NCBI GenBank assembly: GCA_947588815.1
Contig: CANQAG010000002.1
Span: 62,001 to 126,000, forward strand
Reading direction: 5' to 3'
Length of the DNA: 64,000 nt
From: an uncultured Bacilli bacterium
GTDB taxonomy: Bacteria > Bacillota_I > Bacilli_A > RFN20 > CAG-449
This document shows, one piece after another, positions 54,132 through 62,404 of the stretch; the first letter of the stretch is position 1; each line of letters opens with the position of its first letter. The notes under the pieces are model-generated. The model did not search any database, was not told where the DNA came from, and saw only the letters and a program-made list of their open reading frames with translations. Position numbers and translations under genes: made by a program.

Positions 54132-56162
54132 TTACAGAATTCCTTCAATCGTCAACCGCTCAAGAACCAATCGCGGTTTAGCACCGGTTACCACGATTGT
54201 AAGTTTTCCTGAATTGATTTTAGCGTTGTCCATCGTACAATTCAAAGTAGCGCTGTTAATTTCATCGAATTCTTGTAAAATCACATAAGAATCATCTTCG
54301 TCACTTAATAAGAAGAAAACTTTATTTGTTTCACTATATTTTTCACCTGTATTAAGTTTAATTGAATCGATTTTAGTGAAATCGTGCTGGATTGTCATAT
54401 AGTGTAAAGATAGGTTATCTAAAGCATCATTAATCCCTTCAGGAACTGAAGTAGCAGCCTTCGAGCCTCCGAAACGGAACTCACTCGAAAAATTACCGCA
54501 CGATGAGAAAAAGATTTCAAAATCGCTTAACTTGATAGTGACACTACTATATGAAGTCGGAACATTTTTGGCTTTGCTGAACGATTCATCAAGCAAAACT
54601 TCACTGTTGCCTTTTAATTCATTGAACCTTTTACGTGCCTCAAGCAAAACTCCATAATTAGTTATTAATGCTTTTTGTTCATTGGTTAAGGAATGATATA
54701 ATTTTTCGGCATATTCGATGGCTTCTCTGGATTTCAAAGTTACTTCACCGATAGCATCGATTGCTTCAATCGTCAATCTTACCGCTTCTTTATCAAATAA
54801 CGCTTGGTATTCCTCGCGAGCGGCAACTAAATTTTTATAATAATCTGCGACTTGCGATTTAAGTTCGCTTTTTAAATCGGCATACAACGCTTCGGCCTTT
54901 TCGATCAACGGAAGCGAATCAAGAGTAACTTTATCGATTGCTTCAACAGCGGCGATAAATTCATCGATCAATTCTTCATCGGTTTTTACAACTTTCTCAT
55001 AAGGATTATTGTCATTCAATGCTCCCGGTCCCGAATACTCTTTGTCATAAATCATTTCGATAAATTCCGGATGATCGATAAACGGATTTCGATTATGCTG
55101 GTAATCCTTGTAAATGATGTTATTGCGATTGACTTCATAACTATCGACCGGATCTTGTCCGGAAGTTGCCCATTTATATAAATCATCAAAATTGCCGTGC
55201 TCGCCTTTAGCCCCACTTGAAAAATCACGATAGCGAGAGGAAGACGGAGAATTTAATTCAAGATCCGGTTCACCTTTATTCGTTCCTTTATCTCCTTCAT
55301 AACGAACCGCCATATAAAAGATGGTTCTCGCGGTATCGCCTTTAAATTCATCACTAGGTTCAAAAGTTTGACTTGAAGTATCACGATGATTGTTGCCATG
55401 ATATCCGGAGAGTAAATCTCCACCTTCGGCAAAATTCATATTACCTCGTGTCGAATTTAGATTACTATTACATGGGTGAAGATTATGTAAATCGCTTCCT
55501 GCCGGAGAAGTAGTTCCAAAATCCCCGTGGCTTTTAGCCCAAACGTGTTCTTTATTGTAAGAAGTCGACAAATTTGTAGCTCCGGTATAAAAAAGCATCA
55601 ATTGGTTACTATTATTAGGATTGACATCAATTTTTTTAAAAAAATCAGTCGTACTACTATATCCAAAAGTGTCGTGATCATCGATCAACTCGTGCAACGC
55701 TTGTTTTAAATCTTCACCGACTTTACCTCTTACCGGTTCATAAAAATCACTGGGGAAATTTGGCGCAATGGTTGAATTAAACCATTTAGTGGTATCCATT
55801 CCTCCATTTGATCCTGAAGAAGAGCTAGAAGAACCGGAAGAAGAACTACTAACGCTTGATGAAGCACTAGAATCAGATGAAGATGAAGAATCAACAGAAC
55901 TAGCGCTACTAGAATCAGAAGAAGGATCACTAGAAGATATTTCTCCTGAAGAAATACTTTCACTAGAAGGAGTACTTTCTTGAACAGTTGAATCTACCGA
56001 TGTTTGATTTTGAGATGTATCACTTTGCGATGATTGAACGCTCGATACACTACTAGTATTATCTATTTTTGAATCAGAGGAACTTGTCTCGCTTTTTTGT
56101 AAAGTACAAGCACCGACATTAAGTAAAAGTGCTAGTAATAAAACAGTTCTATTAATTTTCAT
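54132..56162 (-). CDS. Secreted endonuclease I-family lipoprotein
   Basis: A 676-residue lipoprotein. Signal MKINRTVLLLALLLN, lipobox VGAC; a long Ser/Thr/Gln-rich linker to about residue 120; then an endonuclease I (NucM/EndA-type) domain with STSYNKEHVWAKSHGDFG (catalytic His) and SDLHNLHPCNSNLNSTRG, NMNFAEGG near 225-275. After it come two similar helical repeats (about 395-455 and 455-512: AIEAIDAIGEVTLKSREAIE type, as in many surface proteins) and a C-terminal beta domain (about 530-676). Probably degrades DNA at the cell surface for nutrition or defence. Start at ATG 56162 (GAGG 7 bases before). Confidence 0.9.
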   Translation of the reverse strand: MKINRTVLLLALLLNVGACTLQKSETSSSDSKIDNTSSVSSVQSSQSDTSQNQTSVDSTVQESTPSSESISSGEISSSDPSSDSSSASSVDSSSSSDSSASSSVSSSSSGSSSSSSGSNGGMDTTKWFNSTIAPNFPSDFYEPVRGKVGEDLKQALHELIDDHDTFGYSSTTDFFKKIDVNPNNSNQLMLFYTGATNLSTSYNKEHVWAKSHGDFGTTSPAGSDLHNLHPCNSNLNSTRGNMNFAEGGDLLSGYHGNNHRDTSSQTFEPSDEFKGDTARTIFYMAVRYEGDKGTNKGEPDLELNSPSSSRYRDFSSGAKGEHGNFDDLYKWATSGQDPVDSYEVNRNNIIYKDYQHNRNPFIDHPEFIEMIYDKEYSGPGALNDNNPYEKVVKTDEELIDEFIAAVEAIDKVTLDSLPLIEKAEALYADLKSELKSQVADYYKNLVAAREEYQALFDKEAVRLTIEAIDAIGEVTLKSREAIEYAEKLYHSLTNEQKALITNYGVLLEARKRFNELKGNSEVLLDESFSKAKNVPTSYSSVTIKLSDFEIFFSSCGNFSSEFRFGGSKAATSVPEGINDALDNLSLHYMTIQHDFTKIDSIKLNTGEKYSETNKVFFLLSDEDDSYVILQEFDEINSATLNCTMDNAKINSGKLTIVVTGAKPRLVLERLTIEGIL

Positions 56163-56305
56163 AATATACCTCACTGCGTATATTTATTATATATCCTAAA
56201 AGAGATATAGTCTAGATAGTAAGCAAAATAAAAGTGTTAAGCAAATCGCCCCTTTATGGCACTTATAAAAGCACTCTTTAATAAACTAAAGTAGGAGTGA
56301 TGCTT

Positions 56306-57055
56306 GTGCAACATTTAATAACATTAAACAATGTCACTAAATCTTTTTTTTCAGATCATGGTCAAGTAGATGTTCTAAAAAACATCACTTTTCATGTTAA
56401 TGAAGGAGAAATCGTCGCCTTAATCGGTCCTTCGGGTTGTGGCAAATCAACAATATTGAATCTTATTTCATCGTTAGAAAGTCCAAGCGTCGGTCAAATC
56501 GAAAAAAATTGTGTGCTAGGATACATGTTTCAAAAAGACAATTTAATGCCTTGGCGCAATGTTTTCGACAATATAAAAATAGGCTTAGAAATAAAGAAAA
56601 GTATCACTAAAGAAAACATCAAATATCTTAATAATCTTTTAGATAAATATGGTCTTAGCGAATTTAAAGATTACTATCCTAATGAACTTTCCGGAGGTAT
56701 GAGACAACGTGTGGCTTTAATAAGAACACTAGCCTTAAATCCCGATTTACTATTATTAGATGAACCCTTTTCAGCACTCGACTCCCAAACTCGTCTCTAT
56801 GTTCAAAACGATGTTCATGACATAATCCATAAAGAAAAGAAAGCAGCTTTAATCGTGACTCACGATATTTCAGAAGCTGTCGCTTTAGCGGATCGTATCA
56901 TCTTGCTTTCTGCTCGTCCTTGTAGTGTCAAGCAAGAATTTGTTCTCGATTTCCCACCAAACAGCAATCCATTGACCAGACGAGAAAGTGAGAAATTTTC
57001 TCTTTATTTTAACTTAGTGTATAAGGAGTTAAACAATCATGAAAAAGATCAATAG
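56306..57055 (+). CDS. ABC transporter ATPase, SsuB/TauB-like
   Basis: The 250-residue ATP-binding subunit of a nitrate/sulfonate/taurine-type importer. Walker A GPSGCGKST near residue 40, Q-loop MFQKDNLMPWRNVFDNI, signature LSGGMRQRVALIRTLAL, Walker B LLLLDEPFSALDSQTR, and switch His in IVTHDISEAVALADR. I favour the GTG at 56306 because AGGAG ends 8 bases before it; the ATG at 56300 would leave only 2 bases of spacing. The permease overlaps its end by 17 bases. No binding-protein gene adjoins; 29380-30375 is the candidate. Confidence 0.9.
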   Translation: MQHLITLNNVTKSFFSDHGQVDVLKNITFHVNEGEIVALIGPSGCGKSTILNLISSLESPSVGQIEKNCVLGYMFQKDNLMPWRNVFDNIKIGLEIKKSITKENIKYLNNLLDKYGLSEFKDYYPNELSGGMRQRVALIRTLALNPDLLLLDEPFSALDSQTRLYVQNDVHDIIHKEKKAALIVTHDISEAVALADRIILLSARPCSVKQEFVLDFPPNSNPLTRRESEKFSLYFNLVYKELNNHEKDQ

Positions 57056-57857
57056 TTTAAGCGACTATCAAAAAGCTAAAAAGAAGAGAAAAATCACCAA
57101 TATTATAATTCAATTATCAATATTAGTAATCTTCTTTGGTGGCTGGGAAATGCTCGCTAATTTCAATATTATCAATGAATTTCTGATTTCAAAGCCTAGT
57201 GCGATTTACAATCTTTTTATCACCTATATCGCTTCCGGTCAATTGATGAATCATATCGGTATTTCGGTTTATGAGACATTGCTCGGTTTAATAATCGGAA
57301 CTGTTCTTGGCTTTATAATTGCAACAATTCTCTATTTATCAGATCGATTGGCACAAATATTAGATCCATATTTAGTAGTGCTAAACGCTTTACCAAAAAC
57401 CGCTTTAGCACCGATACTTATAATATGGGCCGGAACCGGAGTAAGAGGGATCGTAGTAGTTTCAATATCGCTTTCAATAGTAATAACGATCATCTCTTGC
57501 TATTCCTACTTTAAAAATATTGACGAAAGTCTTATCAAAATGATGAAAACTTTCAATGCCACCAAGTTGCAGATTCTCTTTAAAGTGATTTATCCTGCCA
57601 ATATCGCCAATCTCCTTTCGGTGATTAAAATCAATATTGGTTTAGCGTGGATTGGGGTAATTGTCGGAGAGTTTCTGGTTTCACGAAGTGGTATCGGATA
57701 TCTAGTGGTTTATGGTGGTCAAGTCTTTAGATTAGATTTAGTGATGATGGGAGTTATCATTTTATCGATTATCGCCTTGTTGATGTATGAAATAGTAAAT
57801 TTAATAGAATATTATTTTCGAAGAAAAAAGACTCATAAAAAAAGATTAGATAAATAA
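57039..57857 (+). CDS. ABC transporter permease, SsuC/TauC-like
   Basis: The membrane subunit paired with the preceding ATPase: 272 residues, about six helices (first near 20-45), BPD_transp_1 family, with the EAA-like coupling segment MKTFNATKLQILFKVIYPAN near residue 170 that docks the ATPase. The substrate is unknown, in the sulfonate, taurine, nitrate or thiamine-precursor range. The frame overlaps the ATPase by 17 bases, and AAGGAG lies before the ATG. A terminator follows. Confidence 0.92.
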   Translation: MKKINSLSDYQKAKKKRKITNIIIQLSILVIFFGGWEMLANFNIINEFLISKPSAIYNLFITYIASGQLMNHIGISVYETLLGLIIGTVLGFIIATILYLSDRLAQILDPYLVVLNALPKTALAPILIIWAGTGVRGIVVVSISLSIVITIISCYSYFKNIDESLIKMMKTFNATKLQILFKVIYPANIANLLSVIKINIGLAWIGVIVGEFLVSRSGIGYLVVYGGQVFRLDLVMMGVIILSIIALLMYEIVNLIEYYFRRKKTHKKRLDK

Positions 57858-57873
57858 CTGTTTAAAAATAGTG

Positions 57874-57904
57874 AAAAAGAAGGAATTTTATCCTTCTTTT
57901 TTTA
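57874..57904 (+). terminator. Intrinsic terminator after the permease
   Basis: AAGAAGGA/TCCTTCTT hairpin with loop ATTTTA and T7, 16 bases after the stop. Confidence 0.85.
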
Positions 57905-57929
57905 TAAAAATTATATTTATCACAAATTT

Positions 57930-57962
57930 AAAAAATAGTGGCATTATTCAATGCCACTATCT
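57930..57962 (-). terminator. Intrinsic terminator after clpB
   Basis: ATAGTGGCAT/ATGCCACTAT-type stem with short loop, followed on the minus strand by TTTTTT. It ends clpB. Confidence 0.88.
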
Positions 57963-57965
57963 TGA

Positions 57966-60515
57966 CTATTTAAAGATAAAACTACCATTTACCCAATCGA
58001 TGGTAACCAGCGTTTTTTCTTTAATATTACCTTTTAAAATTTCACTTGCTAACGGAGTTTCGATTTCTTTTTGAATAAATCTTCGTAATGGTCTAGCACC
58101 ATATAGTCGATCGAATCCTTCTCTTGAAATCACTTCTAAGGCTTGAGGTGTCACTTTCAACGTGATACTCATCTTTTCTAGCCTCATTTGAAGTTCATCA
58201 ATAAATTTTTGGGCTATTTTCTGAATTAAAGTTTGCTCCAATGGTTTAAAGTAAATGATCTCATCGATTCGATTTAAAAATTCCGGTTTAAACCGTTGTT
58301 TGAGTTCTTCTTCAACACGCTTTAAATTATCTTCATTATATCCTTCTAATAAATATGAAGAACCGAGATTACTGGTCATGATTAAAATCGTATTTTTAAA
58401 ATCAACGATACGACCTTTAGAATCCGTCAAGCGACCATCATCCAATACTTGTAGCAAGACATTAAACACATCCGGATGGGCTTTTTCAATTTCATCAAGT
58501 AAGACGATTGAATATGGTTTACGTCGCACAGCCTCAGTTAGTTGTCCGCCTTCTTCATAACCCACATATCCAGGCGGCGCGCCTAAAAGTCGTGATACTG
58601 AAAATTTTTCCATGTATTCAGACATATCGATTCTTACAATTTGACTTTCAGAATCAAACAAATTAGTCGCTAAAGCCTTTGCTACTTCAGTTTTTCCAAC
58701 CCCGGTCGGGCCTAAGAATAAGAAACTACCGATCGGGCGATTTTCATCGTTTATTCCGGCGCGGGATCTTAAAATCGCATCGCTTACTTTTTGAATCGCT
58801 TCATCTTGACCGATCACTCTTTTTGCCAAATTGTCTTTAAGCGACAAAAGTTTATCTGTTTCGCTCTTCTTTAATTTATTAAGCGGAATTCCGGTCCACT
58901 TTGAGACCACCTTAGCCACATCTTCTTCTTTTACAACCTCATCTAACATTCGATCTTTTTTATCATTTGAAGCATCGGCAATCAATTTTTCCAATTCCGG
59001 AATGGTTTGATATTGTAGACGCGCTGCTTTTTCATAATCCGTGGCATTTAAGGCATGTTCTAATTCCAATTTAGCTTTTTCCAATTCCTGTTTAGCATTC
59101 TTGGAATGATAAAGTTCTTCCTTTTCTTTTTCCCATTTAGCCTTTAATTCGCTTTGACTTTGAGTTAAATCTGCAATTTCTTTATCCATCTTTTTTAAAC
59201 GAGTTTTGGCTACTTCGCTATCTTCTTTGCTAAGTGACACGCGTTCGATTTGCAATTGCATCAGTTTTCGATTAATCTCATCTAATTCCACCGGTAAAGA
59301 ATCAATCTGCATCCTTGTCGCAGCGCAAGCTTCATCGATTAAATCGATAGCCTTATCCGGCAAAAAGCGATCGGAAATATATCGTTTAGACAAAGTCGCC
59401 GCCGCAACTAAAGCCGAATCGAGAATTCTTACGCCATGATGAGATTCATATCGTTCTTTAAGGCCACGGAGAATGGAAATCGTATCTTCAAGCGTCGATT
59501 CATCGACCAACACTTTTTGCATTCTTCTTTCAAAAGCCGGATCTTTTTCTATATATTTACGATACTCATCTAAAGTAGTTGCTCCAATACAATGAAGCTC
59601 GCCACGAGCAAGCATCGGTTTTAATAAGTTAGCGGCATCCATCGCACCATCGGTCTTTCCCGCTCCAATAAGAGTGTGAATTTCATCGATAAACATGATG
59701 ATTTTACCTTCCGATTTTTTTATTTCATTTAAAGTTGCTTTTAATCTTTCTTCAAATTCTCCTCTGTATTTAGCTCCGGCAATAAGCGCACCTAAATCTA
59801 GTTCATAAATAGTTTTATCTTTTAAAGAAAACGGTACATCGCCTTTAAAAATTCGCCACGCCAAACCTTCGACTATTGCCGTTTTACCAACACCGGGTTC
59901 ACCAATTAAAATCGGATTGTTTTTGGTTTTACGCGACAAGATTTCAATCACACGACGAATTTCTTCATCACGACCGATAACCGGATCGATTTTTCCTCTT
60001 GCCACATCCATCGTCAAATCACGGCCATACTTTTCAAGCACTTCATAAGTTTGTTCAGGATTAGCATTTTCGACATGTTTATCACCCCGAATTTTTTTAA
60101 TAGCCTCTTCAAAAGTCCGTTTTTCAAAATTCGGAATGTTCATCAATTTACTTGCAAGAGAATGACGTGAATCAAAGATTGCTAAAATTAAGTGTTCGAC
60201 ACTTAAATACGAATCCTTATATTCGCTCATATAATGTCTTGCATTATTAAGTAAATTATTGAAATCAGTCGATAAATATTGCTGATCAAACGAAGACGAC
60301 TTCGCTCTTTCTTCAACATATTTATTAACTAATTGCGAAATTGCGCTAGTTTTAACGCCTACTTTAGAAGCGACATTTAAAAGCATTGATTCCGGATCAT
60401 CAATCATCGCTTTCAGTAAATGCGGAACATCGATCTCTTGACTTTGATGATCATGAGCGATCGTTCCCGCTTGATTAATTAAAGTTATCACTTTTTCAGT
60501 CATATTGTTTTCCAT
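57966..60515 (-). CDS. clpB: ATP-dependent chaperone ClpB
   Basis: A disaggregase working with the DnaK system. 849 residues: N-terminal Clp_N domain (about 5-145), AAA-1 with Walker [14 protein letters not shown] near residue 195 and [15 protein letters not shown], the coiled-coil middle domain (about 400-515), AAA-2 with [14 protein letters not shown] near 595, [20 protein letters not shown], and the C-terminal small domain. The start at ATG 60515 (MENNMTEKV) follows AAGGGGTG; the 11 upstream in-frame residues are not needed. Its promoter lies between two CIRCE elements, so it belongs to the HrcA regulon. Confidence 0.97.
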   Translation of the reverse strand: MENNMTEKVITLINQAGTIAHDHQSQEIDVPHLLKAMIDDPESMLLNVASKVGVKTSAISQLVNKYVEERAKSSSFDQQYLSTDFNNLLNNARHYMSEYKDSYLSVEHLILAIFDSRHSLASKLMNIPNFEKRTFEEAIKKIRGDKHVENANPEQTYEVLEKYGRDLTMDVARGKIDPVIGRDEEIRRVIEILSRKTKNNPILIGEPGVGKTAIVEGLAWRIFKGDVPFSLKDKTIYELDLGALIAGAKYRGEFEERLKATLNEIKKSEGKIIMFIDEIHTLIGAGKTDGAMDAANLLKPMLARGELHCIGATTLDEYRKYIEKDPAFERRMQKVLVDESTLEDTISILRGLKERYESHHGVRILDSALVAAATLSKRYISDRFLPDKAIDLIDEACAATRMQIDSLPVELDEINRKLMQLQIERVSLSKEDSEVAKTRLKKMDKEIADLTQSQSELKAKWEKEKEELYHSKNAKQELEKAKLELEHALNATDYEKAARLQYQTIPELEKLIADASNDKKDRMLDEVVKEEDVAKVVSKWTGIPLNKLKKSETDKLLSLKDNLAKRVIGQDEAIQKVSDAILRSRAGINDENRPIGSFLFLGPTGVGKTEVAKALATNLFDSESQIVRIDMSEYMEKFSVSRLLGAPPGYVGYEEGGQLTEAVRRKPYSIVLLDEIEKAHPDVFNVLLQVLDDGRLTDSKGRIVDFKNTILIMTSNLGSSYLLEGYNEDNLKRVEEELKQRFKPEFLNRIDEIIYFKPLEQTLIQKIAQKFIDELQMRLEKMSITLKVTPQALEVISREGFDRLYGARPLRRFIQKEIETPLASEILKGNIKEKTLVTIDWVNGSFIFK

Positions 60516-60528
60516 CAATATCACCCCT

Positions 60529-60555
60529 TTAGCACTTATTATATCCAAGTGCTAA
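60529..60555 (-). promoter_or_regulatory. CIRCE element (HrcA operator), proximal
   Basis: TTAGCACTT-N9-AAGTGCTAA, a perfectly symmetrical variant of the CIRCE consensus (TTAGCACTC-N9-GAGTGCTAA). It covers the transcript start region of clpB. Confidence 0.88.
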
Positions 60556-60559
60556 AAAT

Positions 60560-60587
60560 AGTATACCACGCTCTTTAGCAGTGTCAA
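60560..60587 (-). promoter_or_regulatory. Sigma-A promoter of clpB
   Basis: TTGACA (60587-60582), 16-base spacer, TATACT (60565-60560) with an extended TG before it (TGGTATACT). It lies between and partly inside the two CIRCE elements. Confidence 0.88.
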
Positions 60588-60601
60588 TACCTAAGTGCTA
60601 A
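60575..60601 (-). promoter_or_regulatory. CIRCE element, distal, imperfect
   Basis: TTAGCAGTG-N9-AAGTGCTAA on the plus strand; the right arm is perfect, the left differs from the symmetrical form at two positions. It contains the clpB -35 box. Confidence 0.75.
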
Positions 60602-60608
60602 TTTTTTT

Positions 60609-61622
60609 TTAAAATGACCAATTAACCGGAAAAACTATTTGGGTGATAATAAGGTAAGCCACATATCCAATATATAGCGATACTAAAATTCCACCTTCGA
60701 TTTTATTGACCTTGTTAGAAGTTAAAGCAAAGATAAAGATCAAGATACAAATAAATAGTCCAAAACCCAAGTCGATAATCACGCTTGGAGAAACCGAAAG
60801 TGAATTTCCTAACGAACCGGAAATCGTTGCCGAAAGGCCTAAAATCAATAAAATATTAAAGATGTTAGATCCGACCGCATTTCCTAATGCGATGTCATTT
60901 TCACCTTTTTTAGCGGCAACAATGGAAGTAACTAACTCTGGCAAAGATGTTCCAACAGCCACGATAGTAAGTGCCACCAAAGCTTCACTCATGCCGAAAA
61001 ATTTTGCGATATAAGAAGCGGTTGAAGTAACGCATTCTCCCCCAAACCAAATCGCAGCAATTCCTCCGATAATAAATATGATAGCTTTCCAAAGTGGTCC
61101 TTCCTTTTTTGTATCTTTTTCTTCAATATCATCATTTTGCTTTAATTGCTTTTTTTGTTCCTTTTTGGCAAAAACAATTTGTAAAGTGATAAATCCAACA
61201 AATAATACCAAAAGAATAATTCCAACCCACAATCCTATTTGTTTTGGCGTAATTAACCAAGAAACAATAAATACCAAAGCTGTAATAACAATTAAAAGTG
61301 GCAATTCAAACTTTAACATCGATTTTTTAACAGCTATCGGTACCAATAAAGCGGACATTCCAAGAACTACCAAAGTATTAAAAATGTTAGATCCAATGAC
61401 ATTTCCAACCGACATATCCGCCTTATGATTTAATGCAGCAACAAAACTTACTGAAAGTTCAGGAAGTGAGGTTCCGATTGAAACAATCGTCAAGCCGATA
61501 ATTAAAGCCGATATTTTCAATCTCCGTGCGACGGAAGAAGAACCATCAACAAAAATATCAGCGCCAACCACAAGCAAAATCATTCCGATAATCAAGAACA
61601 GAATATTCAAAAACAAAGTCAT
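60609..61622 (-). CDS. Ca2+/Na+ or cation antiporter, CaCA family
   Basis: A 337-residue membrane exchanger of the CaCA/YrbG family, ten or so helices in two homologous halves. Each has the signature: GNVIGSNIFNTLVVLG near residue 78 and GNAVGSNIFNILLILG near residue 246, with SIGTSLPELSVS and AVGTSLPELVTS preceding them. A charged loop (KKEQKKQLKQNDDIEEKDTK) separates the halves. It exports Ca2+ or another cation against Na+ or H+. It stands alone between clpB and queT. Confidence 0.94.
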   Translation of the reverse strand: MTLFLNILFLIIGMILLVVGADIFVDGSSSVARRLKISALIIGLTIVSIGTSLPELSVSFVAALNHKADMSVGNVIGSNIFNTLVVLGMSALLVPIAVKKSMLKFELPLLIVITALVFIVSWLITPKQIGLWVGIILLVLFVGFITLQIVFAKKEQKKQLKQNDDIEEKDTKKEGPLWKAIIFIIGGIAAIWFGGECVTSTASYIAKFFGMSEALVALTIVAVGTSLPELVTSIVAAKKGENDIALGNAVGSNIFNILLILGLSATISGSLGNSLSVSPSVIIDLGFGLFICILIFIFALTSNKVNKIEGGILVSLYIGYVAYLIITQIVFPVNWSF

Positions 61623-61703
61623 AAAGTTACCTCATAATATTGCCTTTTAATTATAACTTTAAGTTCAAATTTATAAAAGTGATAAAGTAGCTAATTATAA
61701 TTA

Positions 61704-62195
61704 TTATTTTTCAAAGTATTTATTTTGCCATAGAGCATAGTAAAGTGGAATTCCTAAAATTATTAATACTGCTGCTTCTCCGCCTAACACTGATAACATA
61801 TTTATAAAATACATCGACAAAGCTTCGGTAATTAAGCCAAAAGTTAACGGAATAATAAAAGCATTACACAAAATCGGTGGTAAAATTCCTAAAATAATGC
61901 GATACGGTTCCTTTTTTATTTTACGACCAATCAAATAAGTTATAAATGCCGCTAGTAAAGTCGCTAAAGGTCCAACGATGATATCAACGATCCCATTGCC
62001 TTGAAGGTTAGCGATGAAACATCCTACTGTCAAACCAACAATGGCCTCCGGAAAAAACAACGGCAAGATTGTCATTGCTTCGCTGACGCGAAATTGCACA
62101 GGCCCATAACTAATCGGGGCCAAAGCAAGAGTTACGACCGCATAAAGTGCGGCGATAATCGCTGCTTTTGCTAAAGAATTTGTGTTTTTTTTCAT
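61704..62195 (-). CDS. queT: QueT-family queuosine-precursor transporter
   Basis: A 163-residue integral membrane S-component-like protein, five to six helices, with VQFRVSEAMTILPLFFPEAI and LTVGCFIANL near 35-65, typical of QueT (ECF-type uptake of queuine/preQ1 precursors). The assignment is backed by a preQ1-I riboswitch in its leader. The start is ATG 62195 (MKKNTNSLAKAAI), 4 bases after GGAGAG; the longer frame would begin inside the terminator hairpin. The partner ECF ATPase genes are elsewhere. Confidence 0.93.
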   Translation of the reverse strand: MKKNTNSLAKAAIIAALYAVVTLALAPISYGPVQFRVSEAMTILPLFFPEAIVGLTVGCFIANLQGNGIVDIIVGPLATLLAAFITYLIGRKIKKEPYRIILGILPPILCNAFIIPLTFGLITEALSMYFINMLSVLGGEAAVLIILGIPLYYALWQNKYFEK

Positions 62196-62205
62196 TTTTC
62201 TCTCC

Positions 62206-62232
62206 AAAAAAAATTCCCCGACCATCGGGGAA
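62206..62232 (-). terminator. Riboswitch expression-platform terminator of queT
   Basis: TTCCCCGA/TCGGGGAA with loop TGG and T8, directly downstream of the preQ1 aptamer and just before the queT ribosome binding site. Confidence 0.9.
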
Positions 62233-62246
62233 CTAAAAAAACTAAT

Positions 62247-62288
62247 CCATAGTTTTGTTTAGAGACAGGATGGTTTCGAACTGTCTTT
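62247..62288 (-). ncRNA. preQ1-I riboswitch aptamer
   Basis: Read toward queT: P1 stem AAGACAG/CTGTCT closing a loop TTCGAAACCAT, then the A-rich tail CTAAACAAAACTATGG, whose ATGG can pair with the loop CCAT to form the H-type pseudoknot. The layout is that of the class I preQ1 aptamer; the Thermoanaerobacter tengcongensis tail TTAACAAAACAAGGG is closely similar. The terminator follows, so preQ1 should lower queT expression. Confidence 0.87.
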
Positions 62289-62344
62289 GCATGATTATTT
62301 TAAATTAAACTTTTTTGTCATACAAGGAATTATTGAGTTTTAAG

Positions 62345-62386
62345 CAAAAAGAAAAGAGATAGGAGAATAATCTCTCTTATCTCTTT
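62345..62386 (-). terminator. Terminator after the Ser/Glu/Asn-repeat surface protein
   Basis: AAAGAGATA.GAGA/TCTC.TATCTCTTT-type stem (62353-62366 with 62373-62386), then CTTTTT on the minus strand. Confidence 0.8.
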
Positions 62387-62404
62387 ACTATTTTTTTCTA
62401 AAAT

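Noticed and set aside
54132-56162. Opposite-strand frames over the Ser-rich regions (for example 55768-55983, highly acidic).
   Set aside because: They are antisense images of poly-Ser codons and have no ribosome binding site.
62266-62288. GGTTTCGAACTGTC looks like a tRNA T-arm.
   Set aside because: No acceptor or anticodon arms surround it; on the minus strand it is the P1/loop of the preQ1 aptamer before queT.
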